Part shown: one piece after another, positions 24,579 to 36,500 of the stretch
Layout of the letters: each line of letters opens with the position of its first letter
Position numbering within the stretch: position 1 is the first letter of the stretch
Source: Callorhinus ursinus
Lineage: Eukaryota > Chordata > Mammalia > Carnivora > Otariidae
Direction of reading: 5' to 3'
DNA length: 64,000 bases
Assembly (NCBI RefSeq): GCF_003265705.1
Contig: NW_020312867.1
Coordinates: forward strand, 5,765,221 to 5,829,220
The notes under the pieces: generated by a model
Databases searched by the model: none
What the model was told of the DNA's origin: nothing
Seen by the model: only the letters and a program-made list of their open reading frames with translations
Translations under genes and position numbers: made by a program

Positions 24579-24629
24579 CCCCCCCCCCCCCCCCCCCCCC
24601 CCCGTCCCCCCCCCCCCCCCCCCCCGCCC
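24579..24629 (+). repeat. Interrupted poly-C tract (25 C, GT, 20 C, G, 3 C)
   Basis: Very long C homopolymers broken by GT and G. The complementary strand could form G-quadruplexes. Exact length is prone to sequencing error. Confidence 0.9.
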
Positions 24630-24789
24630 AGTGCCGCACAGCAGCTCGCTCGTTTCATCCTCATCGCAGCCCCACGAGGGAGCGGTGGGACCATCCCTGT
24701 GACACAGGCGAGAGAACAGAGGCCTAGGGAGGCCCGCAGGCTTGCCCCCAGAAACAGGCGGGATAGGAGGTGTCTGGGCATCTTCTTAC

Positions 24790-25085
24790 CACTCAGGCAT
24801 CTGCTCACACGGCCCCTCCTCTGGGCCTTCTTGCATTTTCTTCCTGCTCTCTCCACCCACAGCACCAGCTCTCTCCATTACATCCCCTCACCTTCTGGCC
24901 TTCAGAGCCCCCATCACAGCCTTCAGTGATCCTTTTTACTTATTCATTTATGTGCTGATCATCTGTTCCCCACCCTGGACGGTGAGCTCATGGGAACTGC
25001 AACTTTGTCACACTGTGTCACCCCAGCACACTGCCACACTGCGGGGCAGACAGGAGGGGCTCCATAAGTGCTGACTGAGAGTGGA
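24790..25085 (+). mobile_element. L2 LINE 3' end
   Basis: CACCCTGGACGGTGAGCTCA and GGGGCTCCATAAGTGCTGAC match the L2 3' end pattern. Confidence 0.6.
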
Positions 25086-25110
25086 TCATGGATGCCAGTA
25101 CCCACACTCT

Positions 25111-25306
25111 TTTTTTTTAAAGAATTATTTATTTATTTGAAAGAGAGAATGAGAGAGAGAGAGCACATGAGAGGGGGGAGGGTCAGAGGGAGAAGCAGAC
25201 TCCCCGCCCAGCAGGGAGCCGGATGTGGGACTCGATCCCGGGACTCCAGGATCATGACCTGAGCCAAAGGCAGTCGCTTAACCAACTGAGCCACCCAGGC
25301 GTGCCC
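25111..25306 (-). mobile_element. Can-SINE
   Basis: Flanks CCCACACTCTTTTTT and CCCCGCACTCTTTTTT. Confidence 0.9.
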
Positions 25307-25937
25307 CGCACTCTTTTTTTTAAAAAAAATTAGGAAACAGATATTAAAAAAGATATATAGATACACTTAAAGATTTGTGCCTTTCATGCTGTAGAACTTT
25401 TATCTTAAAGTTAAAAAACATAAGCAAATGTTGAACTCTAGTTAATGAAATGAAGCCTGAAGTGTTGAAAGATAAAGTGAACTGCTATCTGCAATTTTCC
25501 TTGAAATGCATCAAAAATAAGATGCTTGGATGGATGGAAGGCTGGATAGACCGACAGGCGATAGGGCAAGCATAGTGAACTGTTAATTATTGAAACTAGG
25601 TGGTAGGTTTGTAGGTGCTTATGCAGGTATTTCAAATTTCAAACATTTGGATATTTTTACAGTAATGAAATATTGAGGGAAAAGTTCTACATGAACAGGG
25701 TAATATCCTATCAGCACAGAAGGATATTGAGTGAAGCACAGATATGTATATTCTCCTCTCCCTCAACCCACTTGACCCTGGAGCTTTACTCACCGTGAAC
25801 ACTTCCTTGTCTATCCTTCCAGAAGGAACTTCTCCTTTTACAATGATCGTAGAAGGATCAGATGACATTGTGTTTTGCATTGTCATTCTAAGTGCTCTCT
25901 ACCCAGGCACGGCTGCTCCAGGATTCAGGGCGATCAC

Positions 25938-26305
25938 TGTTATGGGCTAAATCGTGTTCCTCCTAAATTTGGAGACCGTGCCTTTAGATAGGTGATTAAG
26001 TTAAAATGAGGCCATTGGGCGGCCCCGACCCCATCTGACTGGTGTCCTTAGTGGCAGAGGTGATTAGGACACACACAGAGGTGTCAGGGGCACGTGTGCA
26101 CAGAGGCACAACCATGTGAAGCAGCTGCAAGAAGGTGGCCATCTCCGAGACAAGGGGAGAGGCCTCGGGAGCAAACCAATCCAGCCTGCGCCTTGATCTT
26201 GGACTTCCAGCCTCCAGAACCTTGAGAAAGTGAATTTTGTGGCTTAGGCCCCCAAGTCTGTCGTATTTTGTTATGGTTGCCCTAGCGGACTGAGGTAGTC
26301 ATCAC
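25938..26305 (+). mobile_element. MaLR LTR (MLT1-like), solo
   Basis: Starts TGTTATGGGCTAAATCGTG, contains AAAATGAGGCCATTGGG and GACTTCCAGCCTCCAGAACC, and ends near TTGTTATGGTTGCCCTAGCG. Length and phrase order fit an MLT1-type LTR. Confidence 0.7.
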
Positions 26306-26309
26306 TCAG

Positions 26310-27130
26310 GGGAAACTCACAATACTCACTAGAGGCCCTGACGTTGCCACCGCTGCTCTGAGGCCTTGACCGACATAGTCAGGCCTCTCTGCATAGTCCC
26401 CTCCTCTCCTCTCCATTCGAAATTGCCCTACCACTGGCCCAAGTGGCTGGCTGGTCACCTGAATGGACGCCACCATATCCGGAGCTCAGTGTTGGTCCCT
26501 GTTGTTGGCCGGTCGTGCGTTCAGTGGCAGTTAACTAGATCCGCCTCAGTGTCCCTGATCCTTAAGTCTTATTTCTTCCAGGTCCCTGACTAAGCTATTA
26601 AGTCACTTGCCTCAGCCCATGAGAATAAATATTCGGTCATTTTTCTCTTTTCTCAAAGTGGATGACCAAGTACGTAGCCTGCAGCTCATCCAAGGCCTTT
26701 GGAAGGGATTTCCTTCATTGGATTTCCTCTCATTGCTCTTCCAAGGGCACCCCTGAGCGGGGCTGTCATGGGCTCCGGTTTTTCTCTCCCCCATCAGCGG
26801 GTCTCGGGGAATGCCCCTATGACCAGAGGTGTGAACTGAGGGAGAAGTGTTGGTGCACCATGAGGAGGTGACACAGGTGACATGAGGGGTCTGGCTCATG
26901 CAGCTTACTTGTGCCCGCTGCGTCCTTGTAAGCCCCAACTAGACATACTGCTTCTATCCTTCTATCTGATGATGGATGGCTGTTGGTCCTGCCTGACTCT
27001 ATGACTTGGTAGATAACGTGCTGAGGGCATGGTCAGTTCTGGTCTCCCAGTCACGTGATGCCTCTTCTCTACCAGGGCTCAGGAACATGCCAGGAGTTGT
27101 TCTTCTAATAGTATACAGATGGGGCCGAAG
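26310..27130. other. Unassigned stretch, possibly old ERV-internal sequence
   Basis: Directly follows the MaLR-type LTR. Composition and phrasing resemble decayed endogenous retroviral internal sequence, but I cannot align it to a specific gene. No intact frame. Confidence 0.25.
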
Positions 27131-27640
27131 ATGGCATGGCCTTGACCCTGAAATCTAGCGATCTTCTCTGTGACTCCCTTATTGGGGTTTGTCGGAAACT
27201 CCGCGCCGTATCTTTATCCCTCGCAGACACTTCTGGGACCGTGAAGCCTGCCGATCACATGGCTCCAGCAGTAGCGCAGCTGGAACTGCAGCTGGAACCG
27301 TGGCAGAGCCTGTTAGTGCTCCAGATCCCGCGCAAAGCTGGCACAAAGTAGATGCTCAATAAATTCCCGGCTGTGGGGGAATGAAGTACAGGACAGGAGT
27401 TAGAAATGCCTGTAGGGTATTTGTAGGACATGTGCCTGTAGGGTAAGGTTGCCAGAAAAAATACAGGAAGCCATTTAATTATGTTGGCCAGAAAAAAATA
27501 CAAGTTTATTTAAATTTGAATTTTAGATGAATACTTTTTTAGTTTAAGTACATTTCTTGCAATATCTGGGATATGCTTATAAAAATTATTCATTGTTTAT
27601 CTGAAATTCAAACTTAACTAGGTGTCTAGTGTTTTTTGTT

Positions 27641-27852
27641 TTTTTTTTTTGTTTTTTTTTTTTTTAAAGATTTTATTTATTTATTTGAGAGAGAGAGAAT
27701 GAGAGATAGAGAGCACGAGAGGGAAGAGGGTCAGAGGGAGAAGCAGATTCCCCGCTGAGCAGGGAGCCCGATGTGGGACTCGATCCCGGGACTCCAGGAT
27801 CATGACCTGAGCCGAAGGCAGTCGCCCAACCAACCGAGCCACCCAGGCGCCC
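27641..27852 (-). mobile_element. Can-SINE, left member of a tandem pair
   Basis: Oligo-T region with G interruptions, then AAAGATTTTATTTATTTATT; ends CACCCAGGCGCCC. Confidence 0.9.
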
Positions 27853-28062
27853 GTGTTTTTTGTTTTTTGTTTTAAGAATTTAATTATTTATTTGGCAGAG
27901 AGAGAGCAGGAGAGCACAAGCAGTGGGAGTGGCAGAGGGAGAGGGAGAGGGAGAAGCAGGCCCCCTGTTGAGCAGGGAGCCCGACTCAGGGCTCCATCCC
28001 AGGACCCTGGGATCACAACCCGAGCTGAAGGCAGTCCAACCAACTGAGCCACCCAGGCGCCC
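27853..28062 (-). mobile_element. Can-SINE, right member of a tandem pair
   Basis: Second copy joined directly to the first; the junction repeats GTGTTTTTTGTTTTT, which also precedes the left copy (GTGTTTTTTG at 27630). Ends CACCCAGGCGCCCC. Confidence 0.9.
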
Positions 28063-28269
28063 CATATTGGTAAATCTGGCAACCCTACTTTAGGGACCAC
28101 ACATTTAATAGCATAGGACGGTTTGGTGTGACAGGGTTCGGGGAAATGGTGAATGCATTTACAGTCACACTCAGTTGGAGAGAAATCAGCATTTAAAGTA
28201 ATTTAAAGTAAAAATGAAAAACAGTGTACCAGATTTGGCTGGAGGCTCGTGAATTTGGAACCCCTGGCA

Positions 28270-28430
28270 AAGGGGTTGGGCTCTAGAGTTCGACTGCTGG
28301 GATTAGAATCTTGGATCCACTGCTCACAAGCTCTATGATCTTGAGCCTTAGAGGTTCCATCTATGTAAGGATTAAATAAAATGTTGCATTGAAGGGGTTT
28401 AGCAAGGTGCTGAGTAAATGTTAATCTTCA
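28270..28430 (+). mobile_element. MIR SINE
   Basis: TCTAGAGTTCGACTGCTGGG and AAGGTGCTGAGTAAATGTTA. Confidence 0.55.
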
Positions 28431-28452
28431 AGATGACCGCTGGGTTGCTTTG

Positions 28453-28474
28453 CAGCAGCGCCTCCTAGTGGTCA
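28453..28474 (-). promoter_or_regulatory. CTCF-like motif
   Basis: Minus strand reads TGACCACTAGGAGGCGCTGC, which fits the CTCF core CCASYAGRKGGCR with one core mismatch plus a matching flank. Occupancy unknown. Confidence 0.5.
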
Positions 28475-28727
28475 CAGGACATGTGTGCGAGGGCTGGTGC
28501 AAGGCTAGGATCCTGGGGCCTTCAGGTGATCCAGCAGCTAGGTTAGTCAGGCGCTGCAGGACGGGTCCCCAAGCTCCCTAGATTCCAGTCATTCACATTT
28601 CACCTCCACAACTTCTGCCACATATGAGCCACCATTACCTCTGTTTATTTAATGTTCCCCTTTAAATTGTCTCCCTACAAATTCTTTGATGCTCCCTTTA
28701 AGAGGGGGGGCTACTTCTCCCCAAGGG

Positions 28728-29254
28728 CGAATTTATCTAGAGAAGAGACAGAGCCTACAGAGCTAGACAGCCTGGGTTTGAATCCTGGCTCCAGGCTTAC
28801 CAGCTGTGTGTCCTTGGGCAAGTGACTCCATCTCTGTGTCTCAGGCTTGGCATCTGTGAAGTTCAGCAATAACAACACAACCCTCCAGGGCTATTGGATT
28901 AACGAAATTAATCTACAATGAACGCTTAGAGCAGAGCCTGGCACAGAGTTGGGACTCAATACAAGCCCCCTGTTGTTCCTCCTGCCTCTCCTTGCAATGC
29001 CTGTGGGGGCCGTGGGATCGTGTGGGGGAGCGGAGTGGGCTGTGGGAGGAGGAGGTAGATGGGGAATGAGCGACCGCTCCTCTGATCTCCCGTCTGTGGG
29101 TCTGGCTGCCTTGCTCCTGCCCCAGCCCCACCTGTCCCCAGCTGGTGGCTTCAGGGATTGTGTTCAACTTCTCTGTGCCTCTGCAAAGGGAGGCCAGTCG
29201 TGACAGTACCTCCCTCACAGGGCTGTGTGGAGGATTAAAGAAGCGATTACAAGT
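28728..29254 (+). repeat. Inverted duplication, arm 1 (~527 bp)
   Basis: Nearly identical, on the opposite strand, to 60904-61633 once a SINE is removed from the latter. Shared text runs from GAATTTATCTAG to GAAGCGATTACAAGT with few substitutions. The left third is an MIR-like segment (GTTTGAATCCTGGCTCCAGG, then GTCCTTGGGCAAGTGACTC); the remainder matches no repeat family I recognise. This arm keeps the empty SINE target site (GGGCTATTGGATT). Confidence 0.88.
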
Positions 29255-32200
29255 CGAGCTGCAGTGGCAGAGGATATGAGCCAGAACTTCACCCTGAGCC
29301 TTCCTGAATTTCTGACCCACAGAAACCATGGAACATCATGAAATGAGTATTGCTATTTAAGCCACTTAATCTTGGGGTGGTATGTGACACAGAAATAGTA
29401 GCTAGAACATGAACATGAGGGGACGGCTTCAGACTATATTTTTGACAGAGAGCAGGGACAGGACTGAACGTGTGCCATTGTCCATCCCGAGGGAGTGCAG
29501 ATGGCCTCCTAAGTGGTTATCTGATGAGGATGGAGAAGAACACATTTTCCAGATAAATAACTACATACAGAGCATCAGAGGCTGCATTCAACTGTTCTAG
29601 TAAAGCTGCTATGACCAGGAGGGTACTTGGCTTAGTTACTGGTAGTCCACCGTCATCTGCCATAAGCCACCTGGTTTGGCAGACTGGAGAGTTGAGATGG
29701 ATGGAGGAAGCTTACTCTCCTTTGTCTTTCCTCCGGAATGAAACTAGAACCCTGGACACAGCGAATGAGGTGGCTCTCTGAGGAGTCTGAAAACTAAATG
29801 GTGGCAGGTGGACCGAGAAGGAAAGTCATCACTGAAAGAATGAGTGATCCACAGGTGAGTTTCCTGGGTTTTTATCCCTCCCATGTCTTTCATCCTGGAC
29901 TCAAAAGCAGTGGATTTAAGCAGGATCCAGAGTCTCATAACATAGTGTTAAAAGCGTGTGGAGCAACAACACATTGGAGATGGATCCAATCTGAGTAAGA
30001 GCTGAAAGAAATGAACAGAGCCTCAGGGACCAGTGGGACTATAATAGGAGATCTACATTCATGCCATGAGAGTCTCAGAGAGAAAGAAGAATGGTGTGGG
30101 GAGTAAAATTTGAAGAAATAATTGTTGACAACTTTCAATGAAGTCTCACTTTCCAGATGGTGGTATGGGGAGCCCTGGGGGCCCATCCTCCAGGGAAACA
30201 AACATAACTGGTGAAAACTATAAAAAACCCAGACTTTCCATCTCAGCACCAACATGTAAAGAGCTTGGAGGTTGTCACTCCTATCCTCACAACAAGAAAA
30301 GGGCTCAACATGGACAATCAGCAACTGTCTTAGGCCTGTCGGAGGATCGAGGTTGTAGGGCAAACTACCTTCCGCAGGTCTGGAGAGATAGGTGAACACA
30401 TAGAATTACAGCCAAGATCAGCTTACCGGAGGCAGAGGCTGCTGGGTAGGAACACATAAAGTGTAATTACGACAAATTGCCGAAGCCTGAGTGTAGACTA
30501 ACTCCCAGTCTTAAGCTCTGTCTATCATTTTGACAGATGTCCTCGGAGAAGAAGCTGTTTATACCAGGTGAACTCTGAGTCAAGTCAAGACAGCCTCGAG
30601 AGTAGGATCTTCCAGGAAACTTAACAAGGCAGATCAAATAATGACAGTATTCAGGGAACGAGGCTTTGAAGTTGTTCCAGTACTCTTCTGCCTGTCTCCA
30701 GATGCTTCCAGGCTACTGATTTTCACCATGACTGTGTGGGCTTTGGGTTTTCAAGTCTTCTGTGGAGAGTGGGGGATGGGACTAGGGTAAACTAAAACAC
30801 CACAAAGCTGTCTGTTCTTACCAAGATTCAATTTTTACTGAATTTTTATTCAGTTTTATTGAATAAACACACCCCAGATTGCTGCAAACCTTTGGTGAAT
30901 TTCCAAGAGTTCTGAAAAAGCTGGTTCTAACAGTTCGGGGGCGGGGGCAGTTTTCTCATTGTTTTTCTGTAGGAGAGAATTTTCAGAGGTCTTTCATCTG
31001 CCATTGTCACTGACATCCTTCTAGAGAGTTTTTAAAATGTGAAAATGTTGTCACCGTTTAAAAGCCATGAATGTGTTCTGATTGACCTGGCTGCCTGTCC
31101 GACTATTTTGTATTTAGATTAATTAGTTAGGAACTGAGGTTGTTAGCAGAGGGGAAGACCCATCTGTGGGCCATAGGAAGAAGTCCAGGGGAGCAGTGGG
31201 AAAATGGTACTCAGAGACAGGCAGTGGATGTGTGTCCAGGAAGGAATGCAGTTTGGTGCCACGGTCAGAGGGTGGCAGGATCAGGGCTGATGATACGAGG
31301 CATGTGTGCCCTGTCCCTATTCAGCTTGATTCTTGGGACCTCAGCCAAGGGCGCCACACAGTATTGACCTAATGCCTGGACTCTCTTCAAAACCAGTCAT
31401 GCCCTAATTGTTGTTTTCCAGTCTGGAAGGCCCTTCTGTGCTTCAGGTCGCCGACTAGGTAGACAGACATTCACAATGATCATTCAGCTGCTTATGAAAT
31501 GTAACTATTCATCCCGAGCCCAAAGATATTCCACTTCTATGAACGTGGAAGGTGCTTCCTTCTGTCCCCGCACCAGAACACAGGAGCTGGTTTCCTACAA
31601 GAAACCCCATAGTTCTGAACTGTGGGACTGTCTTCCCACAATGCCAGGTTGGCTGGTGACCACAGTAGGTGGGGAGGGTGGTAGGTCTGGACAGGATGAG
31701 AGATGTTTGATAGGGGTTGAGAAACACCAACCTAAATCTGCTCATTCTCACAAGGTCAGTGGGGTCTCCCAGAGCACAAGGGACAAGGCTTTCTGTGACG
31801 TCTGGGATGTTTCAGTCCTTGATTTGTCTTTTTGTCATACTATAACTTGTGCAAGTCATTCACATATATATCCCAAGGCCTTGGTACCCTCATTTGTGGA
31901 GTGTAACAGTTGGGCTGGTCCTCTAAGGGTCTCAAACAATGATGGCATATTTAGTTTTTATTCAAGGGGACAACCTCCCCCAGCTTTGGGTAGCCCTGTT
32001 CTTTATTCTTGTCTCCAATTTTTCATAAATTTTATTTGCATTCAGTCTCAACTTCCTTTCATCCCTTCCTCTTCCTAAAAATCAGGCATCTTCCTCCAAA
32101 AATAGGACACTCATCCATGGCATCAATAACCTTATATGCTTCTCCATTGACCCTTCTCTATGTCTACGAGCAATGAACACCTTGCACCCGTTTGTCCTTC

Positions 32201-32774
32201 CTTCTACACTTCCTGTTTGTCATCTTTCTCATCCTCTTGCTGAGAAAACAGAAGTCAGTTTGAGTGGATGCCAGTGAGCAAAAGAGGAGTGGCAGGTGAC
32301 CCGTGTATTCATCCGATTCCTGGATGTCTCCCCCTGGGTCTCCCAGGTACTTCCATGCAGCATGGCCACAGCTGAAGGCATCATCTTCCTGCTGGAATCA
32401 GCTCATCCTCCCACATCCCCAGTTACCTTCAGGCTCCCCCACCTGTGACATGGACAGCAACCTGCACCTCACCTATGCCCAGGTCCACTCCTGAACATCT
32501 CTCAGATCTGCCATTTCACTTCTTGTGTGGTGGACTTGCATATCATCATCTGCCTAGAGGGTTACATCTACCCCCAAGCCCTTGTCCACCCCTCCTAGGG
32601 ACCCCAGAGCAGTCACTCGGAAATGCCCACTCATCTGAACATCTCCCTGTCCAGCTTAAGACCATCAGGTTCTACAGTGTAAGGTCAGAACTCGATTCTC
32701 TGGCTCCAACCACCCAGGCCAAGGCTCTTTCCGATTATTAGCCCTTGAATGAGGGTGAAGGATGACAAGGGCCC

Positions 32775-32960
32775 TGTGCAGAGAAAGAGCAACTTTATTT
32801 GGTGAGGAACATGGACTGTAACACATGCCTGGTGGGTGAAGGGGGAGAGCAGTTTCCTTGGAGGGAAGGCTGCTCTGGTCCCCAAATAGTGGCCGTGTCA
32901 CTGTCCAGGACATGGGTCCACCTTCCGGGCAGAGAGTGGATTGAGCAGCAGGAAATGGTT
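32775..32960 (-). other. BPIFA1: BPIFA1 exon 9, non-coding 3'UTR
   Basis: Likely starts after CTCCCAACAG (acceptor at 32962-32961) and ends about 20 nt past AATAAA. The segment GGCATGTGTTACAGTCCATG followed by TTCCTCACCAAATAAA closely matches the human PLUNC 3' end. The start is less certain than the end. Confidence 0.75.
32794..32799 (-). promoter_or_regulatory. BPIFA1: BPIFA1 polyadenylation signal AATAAA
   Basis: AATAAA on the minus strand, in sequence context conserved with human BPIFA1. Confidence 0.9.
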
Positions 32961-33129
32961 CTGTTGGGAGAAGCCCCCGATCAGAATGGAGACTTGAGGT
33001 CACTGACTCTTGTTGGTATTGGCCCATCATCAAACCTGCCCTCCAGGGGCAGGGAGGGGGCTGAGACCTCAGGCTGGGGATCTTGTCTCTGCCCCAAGGG
33101 GAGCCCAGGCCCGGGGCCAGGGGGTTCTT

Positions 33130-33320
33130 TGTGCATATGTTTGAGTGAGTGTGTGTCTTTGTATCCACATGTCTGTGTGTGTGTGTGTCCGTGTGTCCGT
33201 GTGTGTGTGTCTGTCCGTGTGAGTGTGTGTCCGTGTGAGAGTGTGTCCGTGTGTGTGTGTCCGTCCGTGTGAGTGTGTGTCCGTGTGTGTGTGTGTGTGT
33301 GTCCGCGTGTGTGTATGTTC
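33130..33320 (+). repeat. GT-rich satellite with CCG interruptions
   Basis: GTGTGTCCGTGTGAGTGTGT-type units repeat with GTCCGTCC interruptions. Lies in the BPIFA1 intron that splits the 3'UTR, about 190 bp downstream of exon 8. Confidence 0.92.
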
Positions 33321-33504
33321 CCTCTGTAGCCGTGTGGTGGTGCTGCCTGTGTATGTCCACCTCTGTCAGCATCCCTGTAGACTGCTCCGTGCGTCTCTGC
33401 CGCTGTGTGACTGTTTACCTCCCTCTGTCCCGAGCCCTCTGTGGCCCCCTGCTAGGAGAAGAGCCGAAGCACCCAAATCCTGGGGATTGGGGAACAGTAC
33501 TCAC

Positions 33505-33581
33505 CAGTTCAACAGAGGCTGGGTCCCTTTCCTGGAAGGCTTAGACCTTGATGACAAATTCCAGCCCATGGATCAGTAAGT
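33505..33581 (-). CDS. BPIFA1: BPIFA1 exon 8: C-terminus, stop, start of 3'UTR
   Basis: Acceptor CTTCCAG. Encodes [13 protein letters not shown] and TAA (33543-33541), nearly identical to the human C-terminus. 36 nt of 3'UTR follow before donor GTGAGT at 33504, so the 3'UTR is interrupted by an intron, as in human. Confidence 0.93.
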
Positions 33582-36500
33582 CTGGAAGATGCAGACCAGA
33601 ATGATGATCTCAGTGTGCAGGAGTTGAGGGGTGTCCCACACTCCCCCTGAGGCTGGGGGCTGGGGCACGGGAACTCTGGTGATCCAACTAAGCTCAGGTG
33701 AAGCTTGGCAGGAGCAGGACCTCCCTCTACCAATCAGCTCAGCTGTTCTCAGTGTCGGGGCTGATGGGGAGGGGTGGGTAGGCAGGGCCCAGCCCTCAAC
33801 ATTATCTGGATAATTCAAGGCAAAAAAGAAACCCGAAATGGGGAGAGCTGAGGCTGGAAGGATCTAGCTCTCTCCTATGGTATGCAGGGACAGAGCTCCT
33901 TGGGGGAAATCACTGCTTCTGAAGAGGGAGAGAGGCCTTGGGAGGGGGGACTTACCAGCAATGGAATCCACCAAGGTGATGTCCAACTGGCTGAGAACGT
34001 CATTGACCAGAGGGCACACCTGAGCCAGGGGCAGAGAGAGGCACTGAGCAAAGCAGCACTTGGAGGGTGGCCCTGGGAGCAGCAGCAACCCCCAGAAGGA
34101 TTCTCTGGGGGAGATTTTCTGTCATTCTTCTGTGTCTGAGAGTGTTTGGTTCTAAGTGGTATCACAGATGGATGCTTACACAGTGACATGGGCAGATGGA
34201 GAAATGGAAGGCATGTATGTGAAGTGCCCAGTCACACACCGAGCCAGTGTTCCCTGTGGGATGTGACACCTGTTTCTTTTTTTTTTTTTTTAAAGATTTT
34301 ATTTATTTTTTGGCAGAGAGAGACAACGAGAGAGGGAACACAAGCAGGGGGAGTGGGGGAGGGAGAAGCAGGCTTCCCACAGAGCAGGGAGCCCGATGCG
34401 GGGCTCGATTCCAGGACCCTGGGACCATGACCTGAGCCGAAGGCAGACACCTAACGACTGAGCCACCCAGGCGCCCCTGGGATGTGACACCTGTTTCTAA
34501 ATAGGGTGAGCTGAGGGGTGAGTTTCTGGGTGTAGGAGGCACCCAGGCATAGGCTAGAAGAGCGCCTGTCAACAGCCATAGTGGGGGGTGGACTGGGAGC
34601 TTCTTGGGGCTGGGTCCAGTCCGTTTCAGCTGTAGTGTGGACGTGCACAGGGCCTGGCCCAGGGCAGGACCCAATCAATGCATTTTGAAGGATGGAAAGA
34701 AGAAACATGGATAGATGAATCAGTGGACAGATAGACTGGTAGATGGAATATACGTATCAAACTGAGGAGTTCAGAAAAGCTTACTCCAGGGGCTTCTTTC
34801 AGCCTGAGAAGCTCTAAGACCCAAGGATCAGGAGCTGCCACGTTTACCCACTTACCTTGCCCTGTATCAGCTCAGGAAGGACTTCGGTCAAGATGCTGGT
34901 GAGACTGTTGACAAGGCTTTGAACAGGGAGGGGAGCAAATCTGAAAGAGAACATCCAGGGGGCAGTGCAGAGGCCTGGGGTTGGTATGGAAAAGCCTTTA
35001 GAGGGGCCACTGTGCCCACATCAGTCTCAGTACTAAATGACTGAAATGGGGCCTTGTCCACCCCCACCCTCATGCAGGCAAACACCAGGGGGCCTGTCCG
35101 AAGGGAGTGGCGCCCTACACAGTAGTGCACACTGTGGGCATGTGTAGAATAAACATTTAGTTCCAATATACAGTAGGTATTCAGTGAGACTTTGTAGAAT
35201 CTGTAAGTGGATGAACAATGCTTAGTATGTAGTTGTCATGAGGACTCGAGATGATACATGGGAAACACATTATATGTATTGAGTAAACGTTAAACATGAT
35301 GGGACGACTCCAGCATATTATGCGTGACTCACTGTCCCTTGTGACAGGTAACCGAAATAAGGAATCCAGGTAGGCTGCAGAGCTATTTTACCCCATACTG
35401 GGACAAAGCACTTTCACACCTATTATCTTAGTGGATTCACTCAAGAATGCAATGTATCTCCGTAATACAGTAATCTGAGTAAGCTGAGACGCTAGCTGGG
35501 GAAGCACTGTCCGAGTTCACACAAGAACTGCTCCACCTTTCCACGTGCCCCTCTGGTCAGTGGGCTTGAACTCAGATTTTTTATGGCCTTCGAGCATAAA
35601 ACTGGTCAGCCCAACCTAAGAAGAGGTAAGTGGCTATTTACCCACCCACCCATCCATCCATCTTCCCTCCCTCCCGTTCACCTTTGCACCCTTCTACCCT
35701 CCCATTGTTCCGTCTTCCCAGTCACCCATCCTTCATCCCCTTAGTACCGTTTCTGGGCAGGAGAAGCCACCCCTCTGGCCTCACCCATTAAGCAGGGAGA
35801 TTTGCAGGCTCCCAGGGGAGTGAGTGCAGTCACCAAGAACCAGGTGAGTCTTCCCCTGTTCGTTTTTCACAGATAGAATTTCTGCAGTGATGTTTAGCTT
35901 CACAGCCACCTTTAACAGACGTCCGGCCAGGGGCCTGCAGAGGAAAGTTTGCTGCATCTGCATCTGAGCTGAAGGCTCATGTCTGTCAGACTCCAGCACC
36001 CCCCTTCTGGCTACGCACGGTCCTCAGGGTGTCCTTTGGTGAGCCAACCCCCACCCCGCCGTGGGGCCCACTCACATATTCACATTGAGGGTTATGCCCA
36101 GAGGGATGGCAACATAGAGACGATGACCTTCGGGGCTCTGCACAAGGCCCAGTTCCAGCAGCTGGGGATTAGTGATCTTGATACTGCCCATGGAGCAACA
36201 TTGGAGGGAGGAATATTAGTTCTTTCAGCCCCAGACCTAGAGACCACCTTTAACCCAATCCGACTCATCCCAGAGGAGGAGCTACCCATGCGGTGGGAAG
36301 GGGGAGACAGGAGGGGCATCTTGTGGCAACACGCGTCAGTGTTTCCCAACCTCTGCGCTGGGTCAGATCCTGATACACCCCGGCCCTCTCCTCATCTCAA
36401 GTCCCGGAGGTATGCCAGGGTGGAGGCTGTGTCTGGCTTCTATTTACACGCTGCATGCCAGCTCAGAGTCTTACAAAGAAGGGGCCTACTCCATACTGGT

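Larger units (their letters stand above)
9000..32770. other. Intergenic region between BPIFB1 and BPIFA1
   Basis: No splice-compatible BPIF exons or conserved coding stretch recognised on either strand. Contents are L2 and MIR relics, Can-SINEs, L1 and MaLR remnants, microsatellites and two duplications listed separately. 16700-19200 and 29410-31800 are largely unassigned by me, with no convincing gene. Confidence 0.6.

Noticed and set aside
28949..29203. Signal-peptide-like open frame present in both duplication arms
   Set aside because: Hydrophobic start is attractive and it is duplicated, but it has no RBS/splice/promoter context or homologue I recognise and its conservation follows from the DNA duplication.
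31476..32078. Plus-strand open frame of 200 codons
   Set aside because: Crosses MIR-like sequence, low-complexity C-terminus, no recognisable domain.
9000..32770. A hidden additional BPIF paralogue between BPIFB1 and BPIFA1
   Set aside because: Looked on both strands for the VCPLV-type 64 nt exon, the 150 nt Cys exon and signal peptides with donors; none found.
32665..33372. Long minus-strand open frame (235 codons) over the BPIFA1 3' region
   Set aside because: It spans the BPIFA1 3'UTR exon and reads a CA repeat as Thr/His-rich text; explained by the 3'UTR and the microsatellite.
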